This document shows positions 7,033 to 14,307 of a stretch of DNA of 16,113 nucleotides, one piece after another; positions within the stretch are counted from its first letter, which is position 1; each line of letters opens with the position of its first letter. The notes under the pieces are model-generated. The model saw only the letters and a list, made by a program, of their open reading frames with translations. It did not search any database and was not told where the DNA came from. Both the position numbers and the translations under genes were made by a program. Origin of the DNA: Candidatus Omnitrophota bacterium (GTDB lineage Bacteria > Omnitrophota > Gorgyraeia > 2-01-FULL-45-10); the NCBI GenBank assembly GCA_022703295.1, contig JAKLDX010000009.1:1-16113 (forward strand). Direction: 5' to 3'.

Positions 7033-8191
7033 ACTGTTTCAGCTTATCGATCGTGGAGATTTCCGCGCCGGGATAGTAGTACTTAAGTATCTCTTCGCAC
7101 TTTTTCTTCTGTCTGGCCATGCCGTAAGCTCCCCATTGGCACATTCCTACGCCATGGCCCCATCCAAGGCCGTTCAGCACAAGATTATCCCGTTTTATCG
7201 ATACGTCGAATTTTGTGCTTCGCGCATCGTTCGGGCCTATTATTTGCCGGAAATCCTTCCCCGTGAGGATAACCGAGACCCCGGTGACATCTTTTATTTC
7301 CAGCTTATCCACCCTGCCGGATATATTTTTTGATAAGATATTCACGGAAATAATATCGCCTACCTTATACCCTTTATCTTTAAGCTTACTTTCCAGCAAC
7401 TTTATCGGGATTTCCCTTGTCCACCTGTAATGAGGCGACCCTTTGCAAAAATCGCAGGGCACGCCTTTAAGCGGCAGCATGTCCGTGTTCCAAAGGTTCG
7501 AGGCGTCTTCGGTGAGACCTGCACAGGTCGCATGATAATAAGACGGGAATATGTCGCCTTTATATATCAGCACTTTGCCCCTGGTAGCGTCAACAGCTTT
7601 CGTAGTCGACCATTTCTCGCCGGCCTTCCCGCCATAAACTTGGGAATATATATCGCTTCTGAGGTCATATAGCTGCATCTTATTCTGACGCGCCTGATAA
7701 AGCGCGAAGGTCCGCGCGGCTATAGCCTGCGCCTTCAGGACCTCTATGGGCCATCGGTGAGAGACCTCATGATAAAGCACGCCGTAGAGATAATCTTCAA
7801 GGGCTATATAATTTATCACCATAAGTTTCTTATTCTCTTTTCTTATGATGTCTATGTTGCCTCTGAAGCGCTTTCCGTCGACATATATATTCGAATCCTG
7901 CGTCATGTAAATTTTTATCCCCGAGGCCTTAATTTCTCTATTCCCTACTCCGATGCCTTCGCTTCCGGCTGTCACATTAGTATTCAGATACGAGCCTTCG
8001 AGAAATATCCTTTCGGGGCTTAGCGAATATATCCTGTATCTGCCTTTCAGCGTAATCGATACCTCATCCTTATCATCCAATATCAATACCCTGATTACGG
8101 AGTCCGGCGGGCTATCCGGCAACGTCGGGAATACCGGCAGCAGGATAAATGAGGCCACCAATAAAATTATACCGTAAAATATCTTTTTCAT
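7031..8191 (-). CDS. SpoIID/LytB-domain protein, probable lytic transglycosylase
   Basis: SpoIID-type enzymes cleave peptidoglycan strands lacking peptide stems. In non-sporulating Gram-negatives their role is less known. The 386-residue protein has an N-terminal hydrophobic signal or anchor (residues 1-22). A core domain around EDYLYGVLYHEVSHRWPIE (132-150) contains Glu142, the expected catalytic residue. The ALKAQAxAARTxA-like VLKAQAIAARTFAL follows, and GWGHGVGMCQWGAYGMA lies near the C-terminus. H220, C223, C246, C249 and H254 form a possible metal-binding set. I chose the ATG at 8191 over a longer frame from 8317: it begins a signal peptide, overlaps the preceding stop as ATGA, and the longer frame would run through the whole DUF2905 gene upstream. 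The domain and its place next to queA are common in this cluster. No sporulation gene is otherwise visible. Confidence 0.88.
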   Translation of the reverse strand: MKKIFYGIILLVASFILLPVFPTLPDSPPDSVIRVLILDDKDEVSITLKGRYRIYSLSPERIFLEGSYLNTNVTAGSEGIGVGNREIKASGIKIYMTQDSNIYVDGKRFRGNIDIIRKENKKLMVINYIALEDYLYGVLYHEVSHRWPIEVLKAQAIAARTFALYQARQNKMQLYDLRSDIYSQVYGGKAGEKWSTTKAVDATRGKVLIYKGDIFPSYYHATCAGLTEDASNLWNTDMLPLKGVPCDFCKGSPHYRWTREIPIKLLESKLKDKGYKVGDIISVNILSKNISGRVDKLEIKDVTGVSVILTGKDFRQIIGPNDARSTKFDVSIKRDNLVLNGLGWGHGVGMCQWGAYGMARQKKKCEEILKYYYPGAEISTIDKLKQ

Positions 8192-8403
8192 TTTTTTCCG
8201 ATCATCATAAATACGGCAGAAAGTACGATAGAAATAATGATTGAGGTAGTTATTGGGAAAAATAAGGAAAAACCTTTCTTTTCTATATGTATGTCGCCGG
8301 GCAACCTGCCAAACCATGGCATCTTAACGCCGAGATTGAATAAGATGCCGGCTATTATAAGTATAATGCCGAATAATATGAGAGTTTTTCCGACAGATCC
8401 CAT
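8188..8403 (-). CDS. DUF2905 family small membrane protein
   Basis: A 71-residue protein with two predicted membrane helices (about 7-25 and 48-67). The family signature is between them: PWFGRLPGDIHIEKKGFSLF, then FPITTSIIISIVLS. This motif identifies the DUF2905 family, whose function is unknown. Its stop overlaps the SpoIID-like start (ATGA), indicating coupling, and it starts three bases after queH. There is no clear Shine-Dalgarno, so translation may depend on ribosomes ending on queH. DUF2905 genes commonly sit between ruvB and queA. Confidence 0.9.
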   Translation of the reverse strand: MGSVGKTLILFGIILIIAGILFNLGVKMPWFGRLPGDIHIEKKGFSLFFPITTSIIISIVLSAVFMMIGKK

Positions 8404-8406
8404 AGT

Positions 8407-8952
8407 TTAATTTTTTTTCTTCTTTCTCTCAGACCGTTCTTTCTCGGAAAACAGGCAGCCACAGTAATTCTGGCAGTAAACCCCTTTCGCCTTCGCGATC
8501 TCGTGCGCCTTTTTAAAACCGGGCCTGAAATCCTTATAATATGATTTCAATCCGGAGCTTTTCACTACATCATCATAGATGGCCTTAATAATATCCTGAT
8601 CCTGATAAGGGCTGCCAAGAAGAGTCGTGGTGAAAGTGTCAAAACCGTTATCCTTAGCGTATTTTGCCGTTTCCGCCAGGCGCAGCCACCAGCATACAGG
8701 GCATCTTTTTTCAGGCGCCTCATTGTAAACTATATGCTGGAAATAGTCTTCTATATCATAATCGCCGTAAATGATATTAAGAGCAGTTTCCCTGGCGCAT
8801 GCTTCAACTGCTTCTTTTCTTCTGGTATATTCTGAATATGGATGGATATTCGGATTATAAAAAAAACCGGCTATCTTATGGCCTTCTTTTCTCAATTCTT
8901 CTACCGGATATATTGCGCATGGCGCGCAGCAGATGTGTAATAATACATTCAT
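8407..8952 (-). CDS. queH: Epoxyqueuosine reductase QueH
   Basis: QueH (formerly DUF208) reduces epoxyqueuosine-tRNA to queuosine-tRNA, the last step of the pathway, replacing the unrelated cobalamin enzyme QueG. The 181-residue protein has the family Cys pattern: HICCAPC (C8, C9, C12), RCPVCWWLR (C84, C87) and YCQNYCGCLFS (C160, C164, C166). These are the expected iron-sulfur and metal ligands. SPYQDQD (114-120) is also typical. The C-terminus is a short lysine-rich tail. With queA and tgt a few genes downstream, the window encodes three successive Q-modification steps; preQ1 synthesis genes are not here. The heptamer array upstream leaves no obvious Shine-Dalgarno. Confidence 0.94.
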   Translation of the reverse strand: MNVLLHICCAPCAIYPVEELRKEGHKIAGFFYNPNIHPYSEYTRRKEAVEACARETALNIIYGDYDIEDYFQHIVYNEAPEKRCPVCWWLRLAETAKYAKDNGFDTFTTTLLGSPYQDQDIIKAIYDDVVKSSGLKSYYKDFRPGFKKAHEIAKAKGVYCQNYCGCLFSEKERSERKKKKN

Positions 8953-8956
8953 ACCG

Positions 8957-9078
8957 AGTTTTTAACTTAAAACTTAAAGCTAATAACTAAAAACTTTTGT
9001 GTCGCTTCGCGACCTAAATTTAAAGTTTTAAGTTTTTAGTTATAGTTTTCAGTTTTAAGATTTAAGTTTTGAGTTAAA
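8957..9078. repeat. AT-only heptamer array between queH and ruvB, mirror-symmetric around a GTCGC hairpin
   Basis: The left half carries AACTTAA-type units (8964, 8971, 8978, 8985, 8992). The right half carries the opposite orientation, AGTTTTA-type units (9024, 9031, a 6-bp unit at 9038, then 9044, 9051, 9058, 9065, 9072). The centre is a short hairpin GTCGC-TTC-GCGAC at 9001-9013. Bases 8983-8996 and 9030-9043 are a perfect 14-bp inverted pair. The array overlaps the ruvB stop codon (9074-9076) and ends a few bases from the queH start. No U-tract directly follows the GC hairpin. Confidence 0.85.
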
Positions 9079-10126
9079 ATAGATGCTTTTCTTCCGGCGC
9101 GAAGCCCATATGCTCATAGGCTGATTTCGTCAACTCTCTTCCGCGCGGAGTCCTTTTTAGAAAGCCTATCTTAAGCAGAAACGGTTCCACTATATCAACG
9201 ATCGTATCCGGCTCTTCGTTAAGCGTAGCCGCTATAGACTCTATCCCGACCGGCCCGCCTTTAAATGACTCGTAAATGACGTTGAGGACTTTTCTGTCGA
9301 CGTTATCCAGGCCCATCTTGTCTATGCCGTGGCTTTTCAGTGCTTCTTCCACTGCCTCCAACGTTATCCTGCCGTCTTTCTTTACCTGCGTCCAGTCCCT
9401 CACACGCCTGAGGAGCCTGTTGGTCACCCTGGGCGACCCGCGGGAGCGCCTGGCTATCTCCTCGATCCCTGACTTTTCCACAGGTATGTTAAGTATCTTG
9501 GCCGAGCGGGTAAGTATCTTCACCAGATCATCTGTCTCATAAAAATCGAGATGATGGAATATCCCGAACCTCGACCGCAGCGGCGCGGTGAGAAGCCCTG
9601 CGCGCGTCGTTGCGCCGATAAGGGTGAAACGTTTCAGGTTAAATTTATAGGTCCGCGCATAAGCCCCTTTATCCATTATCACGTCTATCTCGAAATTTTC
9701 CATTGCCGGATATATATACTCTTCCACGGTCTTCGAAAGCCTGTGTATCTCATCAATAAATAATATATCGCCCTCTTCGAGGTTCGTCAGGACACCTACA
9801 AGGTCCCCGGCCCTCTGTATTGCCGGGCCGCTCGTAGCAGTGATCTTGGTCCCCATTTCACGGGCGATGATATGCGCCAGGCTCGTCTTGCCCAGCCCGG
9901 GAGGCCCTGAGAGAAGAGTGTGCTCGATAGGTTCTTTGCGTTTTTTAGCGGCTTCCAGCGAAACCTTCAGATTTTCGACGAGTTCCTTCTGGCCGATAAA
10001 ATCGGATAATTTCGAAGGCCTGAGAGAAATATTAAGAATCAGGTCCTCATCGGTCTCCTGAGTCGTTATAAGCTTTTCCCGACCTGCGGGTGAAATATTA
10101 TTTTTTTCTATTTCTTTTTTTGGCAT
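9074..10126 (-). CDS. ruvB: Holliday junction branch-migration ATPase RuvB
   Basis: RuvB hexamers drive branch migration of Holliday junctions with RuvA. The 350-residue AAA+ protein shows Walker A GPPGLGKTS (74-82), Walker B ILFIDEIHRL (121-130), the sensor and arginine-finger region GATTRAGLLTAPLRSRFG, and the C-terminal winged helix ending in RTPRGRELT. An N-terminal extension of about 30 polar residues precedes the conserved LRPSKLSDFIGQ; lengths vary here in the family. The start ATG at 10126 is preceded by GGAAG at six bases, itself part of a heptamer run. The stop codon lies inside the array shared with queH. It directly follows ruvA. Confidence 0.97.
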   Translation of the reverse strand: MPKKEIEKNNISPAGREKLITTQETDEDLILNISLRPSKLSDFIGQKELVENLKVSLEAAKKRKEPIEHTLLSGPPGLGKTSLAHIIAREMGTKITATSGPAIQRAGDLVGVLTNLEEGDILFIDEIHRLSKTVEEYIYPAMENFEIDVIMDKGAYARTYKFNLKRFTLIGATTRAGLLTAPLRSRFGIFHHLDFYETDDLVKILTRSAKILNIPVEKSGIEEIARRSRGSPRVTNRLLRRVRDWTQVKKDGRITLEAVEEALKSHGIDKMGLDNVDRKVLNVIYESFKGGPVGIESIAATLNEEPDTIVDIVEPFLLKIGFLKRTPRGRELTKSAYEHMGFAPEEKHLF

Positions 10127-10131
10127 TTTTC

Positions 10132-10166
10132 GCTTCCAGCTTAAAGCTTATGGCTTCCGGCTGCCC
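10132..10166. repeat. Heptamer run across the ruvA stop and ruvB ribosome-binding site
   Basis: Five units in register: gcttcca (10132), gcttaaa (10139), gcttatg (10146), gcttccg (10153), gctgccc (10160). It encodes the last RuvA residues (SRKP region), includes the ruvA stop (10148-10150) and provides the GGAAG motif (10133-10137, minus strand) six bases before the ruvB ATG. Confidence 0.65.
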
Positions 10167-10774
10167 CTATATACTTCATTCAATATCTCTTCGCAATTCG
10201 ATACTTTAGGATTGCGCCTTATCGCTTTCTCGATCATTTCGGCGGCCTCGCCTCTTTTATATTGTAATTGCAGAAGGACGCCCAGCGCCTCGCCCTTGAT
10301 ATCCTCCTTGACCTTCGGCGATTCTCCCGTATACCGGTCCTGGAGAAGTCCGAATTTTCCGACCTTTCCCTGCAACTTCGCTATTATCTCGCGGGCCTTC
10401 TGCTCGCCTATGCCGGGGAGAGTCTTCAGCGTAGCCATGTCCGCCTTGTCGATAGCGGCGGCTATGTCCGATATGGACAACGCCAGTGCCCTGCAGGCGG
10501 CCTTGGGGCCGATCCCGGATACGGTTATGAATTGTTCAAAAAATTCTTTTTCTATCTCATTCAGGAATCCCACAAGGACGGGTATGGCCTTCGACGGGTC
10601 CATCTGATAATAATGGTACGTCATGAGTGTAATAGTGCCGTCTTCCGATTTGGCCTTATCGACGCCGTTCATGACCGCCTGCGGTATCATCACTTCATAT
10701 GAAATACCGTTGACATCGACCACGAGGCTAGCGTCTTTTCTCTTTTTGATCTTGCCTGATATCTGGGATATCAT
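10148..10774 (-). CDS. ruvA: Holliday junction DNA-binding subunit RuvA
   Basis: RuvA tetramers bind Holliday junctions and load RuvB. I take the start at 10774 (MISQISGKI), giving 208 residues, because RuvA proteins begin with M-I-x-x-I/L-x-G-K. The frame is open to an ATG at 10825, but those 17 extra codons overlap the ruvC 3' end and are mostly repeat-encoded. Domain I is an OB fold (about 1-62). Domain II has two helix-hairpin-helix motifs, VSGIGPKAA and LPGIGEQKA (around 86 and 120). A flexible linker leads to domain III (about 160-203), which contacts RuvB. AAGGG five bases before the chosen start comes from the repeat at 10779-10813. The ruvC stop is two bases upstream. Confidence 0.95.
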   Translation of the reverse strand: MISQISGKIKKRKDASLVVDVNGISYEVMIPQAVMNGVDKAKSEDGTITLMTYHYYQMDPSKAIPVLVGFLNEIEKEFFEQFITVSGIGPKAACRALALSISDIAAAIDKADMATLKTLPGIGEQKAREIIAKLQGKVGKFGLLQDRYTGESPKVKEDIKGEALGVLLQLQYKRGEAAEMIEKAIRRNPKVSNCEEILNEVYRGSRKP

Positions 10775-10776
10775 TA

Positions 10777-11274
10777 TTACCCTTGCCCCCCGGCCCTTAA
10801 CCCTTGCCCATTCTCTAAATAACAATAACTTATTGCCATTGCGAGCGCGTCGCTTACGTCAACGGGTTCGGGAGGGTCTTTAAGCTTTAAGAGGTTTTGC
10901 ACCATGCGCTGGACCTGTTTTTTGGACGCGTGTCCGTTCCCCGTAATGGTCTTTTTTATTTTTGTAGAAGGATAATTAATCAGTTTTATATTATACTTGC
11001 CGCAAACAAGGCATGCCATTGCCCTGGCATGGCCCATAAGTATCGCTGTGGTAGGATGTTTGTAATGAGAGTATATCTTTTCCAGGACAAGTACCGCCGG
11101 CTTGTGCTCATCTATGATGCCGGATATCTCGTTGAATATTTTACTGATTCTCGCCTGGATCGGCGTGTTGGATTTTGTATTTATCACGCCGGCTTCTATT
11201 ATCCTGAAACTCTTATCATCTATGACGCCATAGCCGGTCGTACCCAACCCTGGATCTATTCCGAGTATCCGCAT
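10777..11274 (-). CDS. ruvC: Crossover junction endodeoxyribonuclease RuvC
   Basis: RuvC resolves Holliday junctions by symmetric cuts. The 165-residue RNase H-fold protein shows GIDPGLGTTGYG with Asp7, VLEKIYSHYKHPTTAILMGHARA with Glu65, and D139 and D142 in the VDVSDALAMAI motif; together these are the four acidic catalytic residues. The last eleven residues (about 155-165, NGQGLRAGGQG) are encoded by a 7-bp tandem repeat and look like a low-complexity tail added after the conserved fold. The start overlaps the yebC stop (TAATG), and AAGGA lies upstream in yebC. The conserved order yebC-ruvC-ruvA-ruvB is intact. Confidence 0.96.
   Translation of the reverse strand: MRILGIDPGLGTTGYGVIDDKSFRIIEAGVINTKSNTPIQARISKIFNEISGIIDEHKPAVLVLEKIYSHYKHPTTAILMGHARAMACLVCGKYNIKLINYPSTKIKKTITGNGHASKKQVQRMVQNLLKLKDPPEPVDVSDALAMAISYCYLENGQGLRAGGQG
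10779..10813. repeat. CCCTTGA-type heptamer run forming the ruvC tail and ruvA ribosome-binding site
   Basis: Five 7-bp units in register: acccttg (10779), ccccccg (10786), gccctta (10793), acccttg (10800), cccattc (10807). On the coding strand it reads as a glycine- and arginine-rich tail on RuvC and ends at the ruvC stop (10777-10779). The AAGGG nearest ruvA (10780-10784) is five bases from its ATG. Confidence 0.7.
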
Positions 11275-12011
11275 TATTCCTTCAGCATTTCATCCGGTAT
11301 GTCAAAATTTGCGTAGACGTGCTGCACGTCTTCGTGTTCTTCGAGGCCTTCTACAAGATCAAGTATTTTTCTTGCATCATCACCGGCCACCTTGACCGTC
11401 GATTTGGGGAGGAGCGTGAGTTCGGCATCCTCCGTAGGTATTTTATTATCGTCCAGGGCCTTTTTAACTTTGAAGAAATCCGCCGGAGCGGTTTTCACGG
11501 CATAATTCTCATCCTCTACTATCAGGTCTTCGGCGCCGGCATCGAGGACTATGCCCATTAGCTTATCCTCGTCTATCGTCTTCTTTGAAACGACTATATA
11601 GCCCTTCTTCTCGAACATCCAGCTGACAGAACCCGCGCCTGCCATATTGCCGCCCTTCTTAGTGAATATCGTCCTGACTTCGCTGGTGGTCCTGTTCTTG
11701 TTATCGCTTACGCCTTCAACGTATACGGCAACCCCGCCCGGGCCGTAACCTTCAAGCGTTATATCTTCATAGCTTACGCCTTCAAGTTCGCCCGTACCCT
11801 TTTTGACCGCGCGGTCTATGTTGTCGGACGGCATACTGGCTTCTTTAGCCCTTTCGATAGCGACCCTGAGGCGCGGATTTGTTTCGGGTTTCCCGCCGCC
11901 CCTTGCCGCAACCGTTATTTCTTTGATAAGTTTTGTAAACAGCGACCCCCTCTTGGCATCAGTAGCCGCTTTTTTATGTTTAATCGTCGCCCACTTAGAA
12001 TGTCCGCTCAT
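11274..12011 (-). CDS. yebC: YebC/PmpR family protein (translation or transcription regulator)
   Basis: A 245-residue protein beginning with the family signature MSGHSKWATIKHKK and continuing with FTKLIKEITVAARGGG, MPSDNIDRAVKKGTGE and EGYGPGGVAVYVEGVSDNKNRT. YebC-family proteins were first described as DNA-binding regulators. More recent work links them to easing ribosome stalling at difficult sequences such as proline runs; which role applies here is not visible. The length is typical. GAGGGG lies before the ATG at 12011. The stop overlaps the ruvC start (TAATG). The 114-bp gap upstream is largely a heptamer array. Confidence 0.96.
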   Translation of the reverse strand: MSGHSKWATIKHKKAATDAKRGSLFTKLIKEITVAARGGGKPETNPRLRVAIERAKEASMPSDNIDRAVKKGTGELEGVSYEDITLEGYGPGGVAVYVEGVSDNKNRTTSEVRTIFTKKGGNMAGAGSVSWMFEKKGYIVVSKKTIDEDKLMGIVLDAGAEDLIVEDENYAVKTAPADFFKVKKALDDNKIPTEDAELTLLPKSTVKVAGDDARKILDLVEGLEEHEDVQHVYANFDIPDEMLKE

Positions 12012-12061
12012 GTTCCCCTCTCATTTATTTTTTAAGTCAATCGACCTTCCTGAATATGACT

Positions 12062-12124
12062 TAGCTGTAAGTTATAAGCTGTAAGCAAAAACTTATAGCT
12101 TACAGCTTAAGGCTTATAGCTTAT
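12062..12124. repeat. Heptamer array between yebC and the EF-G-like gene, with a 12-bp perfect inverted repeat
   Basis: Nine units in unbroken 7-bp register: tagctgt (12062), aagttat (12069), aagctgt (12076), aagcaaa (12083), aacttat (12090), agcttac (12097), agcttaa (12104), ggcttat (12111), agcttat (12118). Bases 12075-12086 and 12098-12109 are perfect 12-bp inverted copies with an 11-bp loop. The array ends one base before the EF-G-like stop codon. The unit is the same type as at 5851-5913. No T-run follows the stem on the minus strand. Confidence 0.85.
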
Positions 12125-12125
12125 T

Positions 12126-14186
12126 TCACTCTTCCGCCTCTTCTTTTTTAGTCAGCTTCGCCTTTTCGACAATCGCCTGCGCCTGTACAGATGGTACGAT
12201 CTCATAGTGCGAGAATGTCATCGAATATGTGCCGCGACCGCCCGTTATGGACTTCATTTCATTCACATATTTATACATCTCCTCGAGGGGGACCTTGGCC
12301 TTTATAGTCTGCATCCCGTCCCCGGGCTCCATGCCCATGACCCTTCCTCGCCTCGAATTAAGGCTTCCTGTTATATCGCCCATGAATTCATCGGGCACCA
12401 CAATATCCACATCCATTATCGGCTCCAATAGCACCGGCTTAGCTTTCTGCATCGACTCTTTGAACGCATGGCGCGCTGCCGTCTGGAATGCTATATCTTT
12501 CGAATCTACCGGATGCGTTTTACCGTCATAAACTACCGCCCTGACATCGACAACCGGAAATCCCGCCATAGGGCCGGAGTTAAGGGCTGTCTTCACTCCT
12601 TTTTCGCAGCTCACTATGAACGGACGCGGAATGGCACCGCCCACGACCTCGTTCACAAATTCAAAGCCCGTGCCCCTCTGCAAAGGCTCTATGCGCATCC
12701 ATACTTCAGCGAACTGACCCGCGCCGCCCGTCTGCTTTTTATGCCGGTATTGCGCGTCGCCCTTGGCCATTATCGTCTCTTTATACGCTACCTTGGGCGT
12801 CCCTAGCTCAACCTGTACACCGTACCGCATCTTCATCCTGTTGATCATCATGCCGATATGTATATCGCCCATGCCGGATACGATCATCTCCTTGGTCTGT
12901 TCATCGCGCGTGACCTTGAACGTCGGGTCTTCGGCGCTTATCTTATGAATGGCTGTCGATATCTTATCTTCATCCGCCCTGGTCTTCGGTTTCAGAGAAA
13001 AAGAAATGGCAGGTTCGGGAAATTGTATATCTTCGAATTTAATCTGATTCTTTTCATCGCCTATAGAATCGCCTGTCGTCGTATCCTTTAACTTTGCCAC
13101 GCAACCGATATCCCCGGCCTTAATTGATTCTGCCGGTACCTGTGTCTTTCCTAAAAGACTGAATGTCGGGCCTATCTTCTCTTTAACGCCCTTTGAGACA
13201 TTATAAAAAGAAGAATTGGCCTGCAGGGTTCCCGAGAATACCTTGAACATGGATATCTGGCCAAGGTAGGGATCCGACAATGTCTTAAATACAAGGGCCG
13301 AAAGCGGAGCGTCTGATCTCATTGCCGCCGTGACCTTTTCCGAAGTCTCCGCCTTAATCCCGCTTGCGGCGGGCCTGTCCGCAGGTGACGGCAGGTAATT
13401 TACTATGATATCAAGAAGCTCTTTGATGCCTACATTGCGAACTGCCGAACCGCATAGGATCGGCGTGACATCACCCTTTATCACGGCCTTCTTGAATGCG
13501 CTGTCAAGCTCCTCTACTGACAATTCCCCTTTATCGAGATATTTCTCGAGGAGGGCATCATCGGTCTCCGCAACAGCTTCGGAAAGCTCATCGGTCAGGC
13601 CCTTGGCATGCGATTTTTCCGCGTCAGCAAGCGACTCAAGGCCTTTGCGATGCAGAATATTCACGACATCCTTAAATGAAGATTCTTTTCCCACCGGCAT
13701 ATCCACCGCAACACAGTGTTTTCTGAACTTTCTCTTTATATCATCAAAGCACTTATCGTAATCCGAACGTTCTTTATCGAGCATATTGATAAAGAAAATA
13801 CAAGGGACGCCTTTTTCCATTGCCATGCGGTAGGCGCGTTCAGTGCCTATCTCGATGCCGCTTGTCGCATTCACGACCACTATGCATACATCGGCGGCCC
13901 TAAGCCCTCCTATCATCTCTCCCACGAAATCCGTATATCCCGGCACATCGAGCATGTTTATCTTTTTCGAATTATATACAAAACTCATCAAAGATGTGCT
14001 TGCCGAGTGTTTTTTCTCCTTTTCATCTTCATTATAATCCGAAACGGTATTGCCTTCACCGATGCTACCCATCTTCGGTATAGAGCCACCACCATAAAGA
14101 AGCGCCTCGACAAGCGTTGTTTTCCCGCACCCTGAATGCCCTAAAAATATGATATTCCTGATGTCTTTTGCCTCAAAGCTTGCCAT
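12126..14186 (-). CDS. Elongation factor G-like GTPase (EF-G2/FusA2-type paralogue)
   Basis: A 686-residue translational GTPase with the five-domain EF-G layout: P-loop GHSGCGKT (16-23), switch II DVPGYTDF (80-87), a G4-like NMLD (134-137), CGSA (G5), domain II, and C-terminal domains with SLNSRRGRVMGMEPGDG and the closing GGRGTYSMTFSHYE. Canonical EF-G has AHxDxGKT, DTPGH and NKMD. Here switch II has Tyr where the catalytic His sits, as in EF-G2-type paralogues, and G4 has Met in place of the usually invariant Lys. It is therefore unlikely to be the housekeeping fusA; a specialised ribosome function is possible but unknown. AAGGGG precedes the ATG at 14186, and a near-consensus promoter lies at 14259-14286. 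The C-terminus is short, Lys/Glu-rich, and runs to the heptamer array. Confidence 0.88.
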   Translation of the reverse strand: MASFEAKDIRNIIFLGHSGCGKTTLVEALLYGGGSIPKMGSIGEGNTVSDYNEDEKEKKHSASTSLMSFVYNSKKINMLDVPGYTDFVGEMIGGLRAADVCIVVVNATSGIEIGTERAYRMAMEKGVPCIFFINMLDKERSDYDKCFDDIKRKFRKHCVAVDMPVGKESSFKDVVNILHRKGLESLADAEKSHAKGLTDELSEAVAETDDALLEKYLDKGELSVEELDSAFKKAVIKGDVTPILCGSAVRNVGIKELLDIIVNYLPSPADRPAASGIKAETSEKVTAAMRSDAPLSALVFKTLSDPYLGQISMFKVFSGTLQANSSFYNVSKGVKEKIGPTFSLLGKTQVPAESIKAGDIGCVAKLKDTTTGDSIGDEKNQIKFEDIQFPEPAISFSLKPKTRADEDKISTAIHKISAEDPTFKVTRDEQTKEMIVSGMGDIHIGMMINRMKMRYGVQVELGTPKVAYKETIMAKGDAQYRHKKQTGGAGQFAEVWMRIEPLQRGTGFEFVNEVVGGAIPRPFIVSCEKGVKTALNSGPMAGFPVVDVRAVVYDGKTHPVDSKDIAFQTAARHAFKESMQKAKPVLLEPIMDVDIVVPDEFMGDITGSLNSRRGRVMGMEPGDGMQTIKAKVPLEEMYKYVNEMKSITGGRGTYSMTFSHYEIVPSVQAQAIVEKAKLTKKEEAEE

Positions 14187-14258
14187 TATGACACCCCTTC
14201 TGTTTGTTTATTTTAACAGCCTATATCGGGCCTAATGTTATTATATGCAAATAATATT

Positions 14259-14286
14259 ATTATATGGATGGGGGGTTATAAGTCAA
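14259..14286 (-). promoter_or_regulatory. Sigma-70-type promoter for the EF-G-like gene
   Basis: On the minus strand TTGACT (14286-14281) is followed after a 16-bp spacer by a perfect TATAAT (14264-14259). Transcription would start near 14251, giving a leader of about 65 bases before the ATG at 14186. The spacer has a run of six C. With no terminator seen downstream, this promoter may also serve yebC and ruvCAB. Confidence 0.7.
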
Positions 14287-14307
14287 GAAGAATGTAATGG
14301 GCGTATT

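Noticed and set aside
7887..7900. TTCGAATC resembling a tRNA T-loop
   Set aside because: It lies inside the SpoIID-like coding region with no surrounding cloverleaf.
8192..8317. Longer N-terminus for the SpoIID-like protein from 8317
   Set aside because: It would run through the DUF2905 coding sequence and hide the signal peptide; the ATGA overlap at 8191 explains the start.
8957..9078. Intrinsic terminator between ruvB and queH
   Set aside because: The GC stem is only five pairs and is not followed directly by a T-run on either strand; the same holds for the stems at 5871-5906 and 12075-12109.
10775..10825. Longer RuvA start at the ATG at 10825
   Set aside because: It adds 17 residues that are mostly heptamer-encoded and overlap ruvC; RuvA proteins start at the MISQISGKI position, which has a well-placed AAGGG.
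10868..10893. Two-unit heptamer-like stretch in ruvC (ctttaagctttaaga)
   Set aside because: It encodes LLKLK at a position where RuvC normally has similar residues, with no length change; codon chance is enough.
5851..12124. CRISPR array
   Set aside because: Units are 7 bp, contiguous, without spacers, and no cas gene is present.
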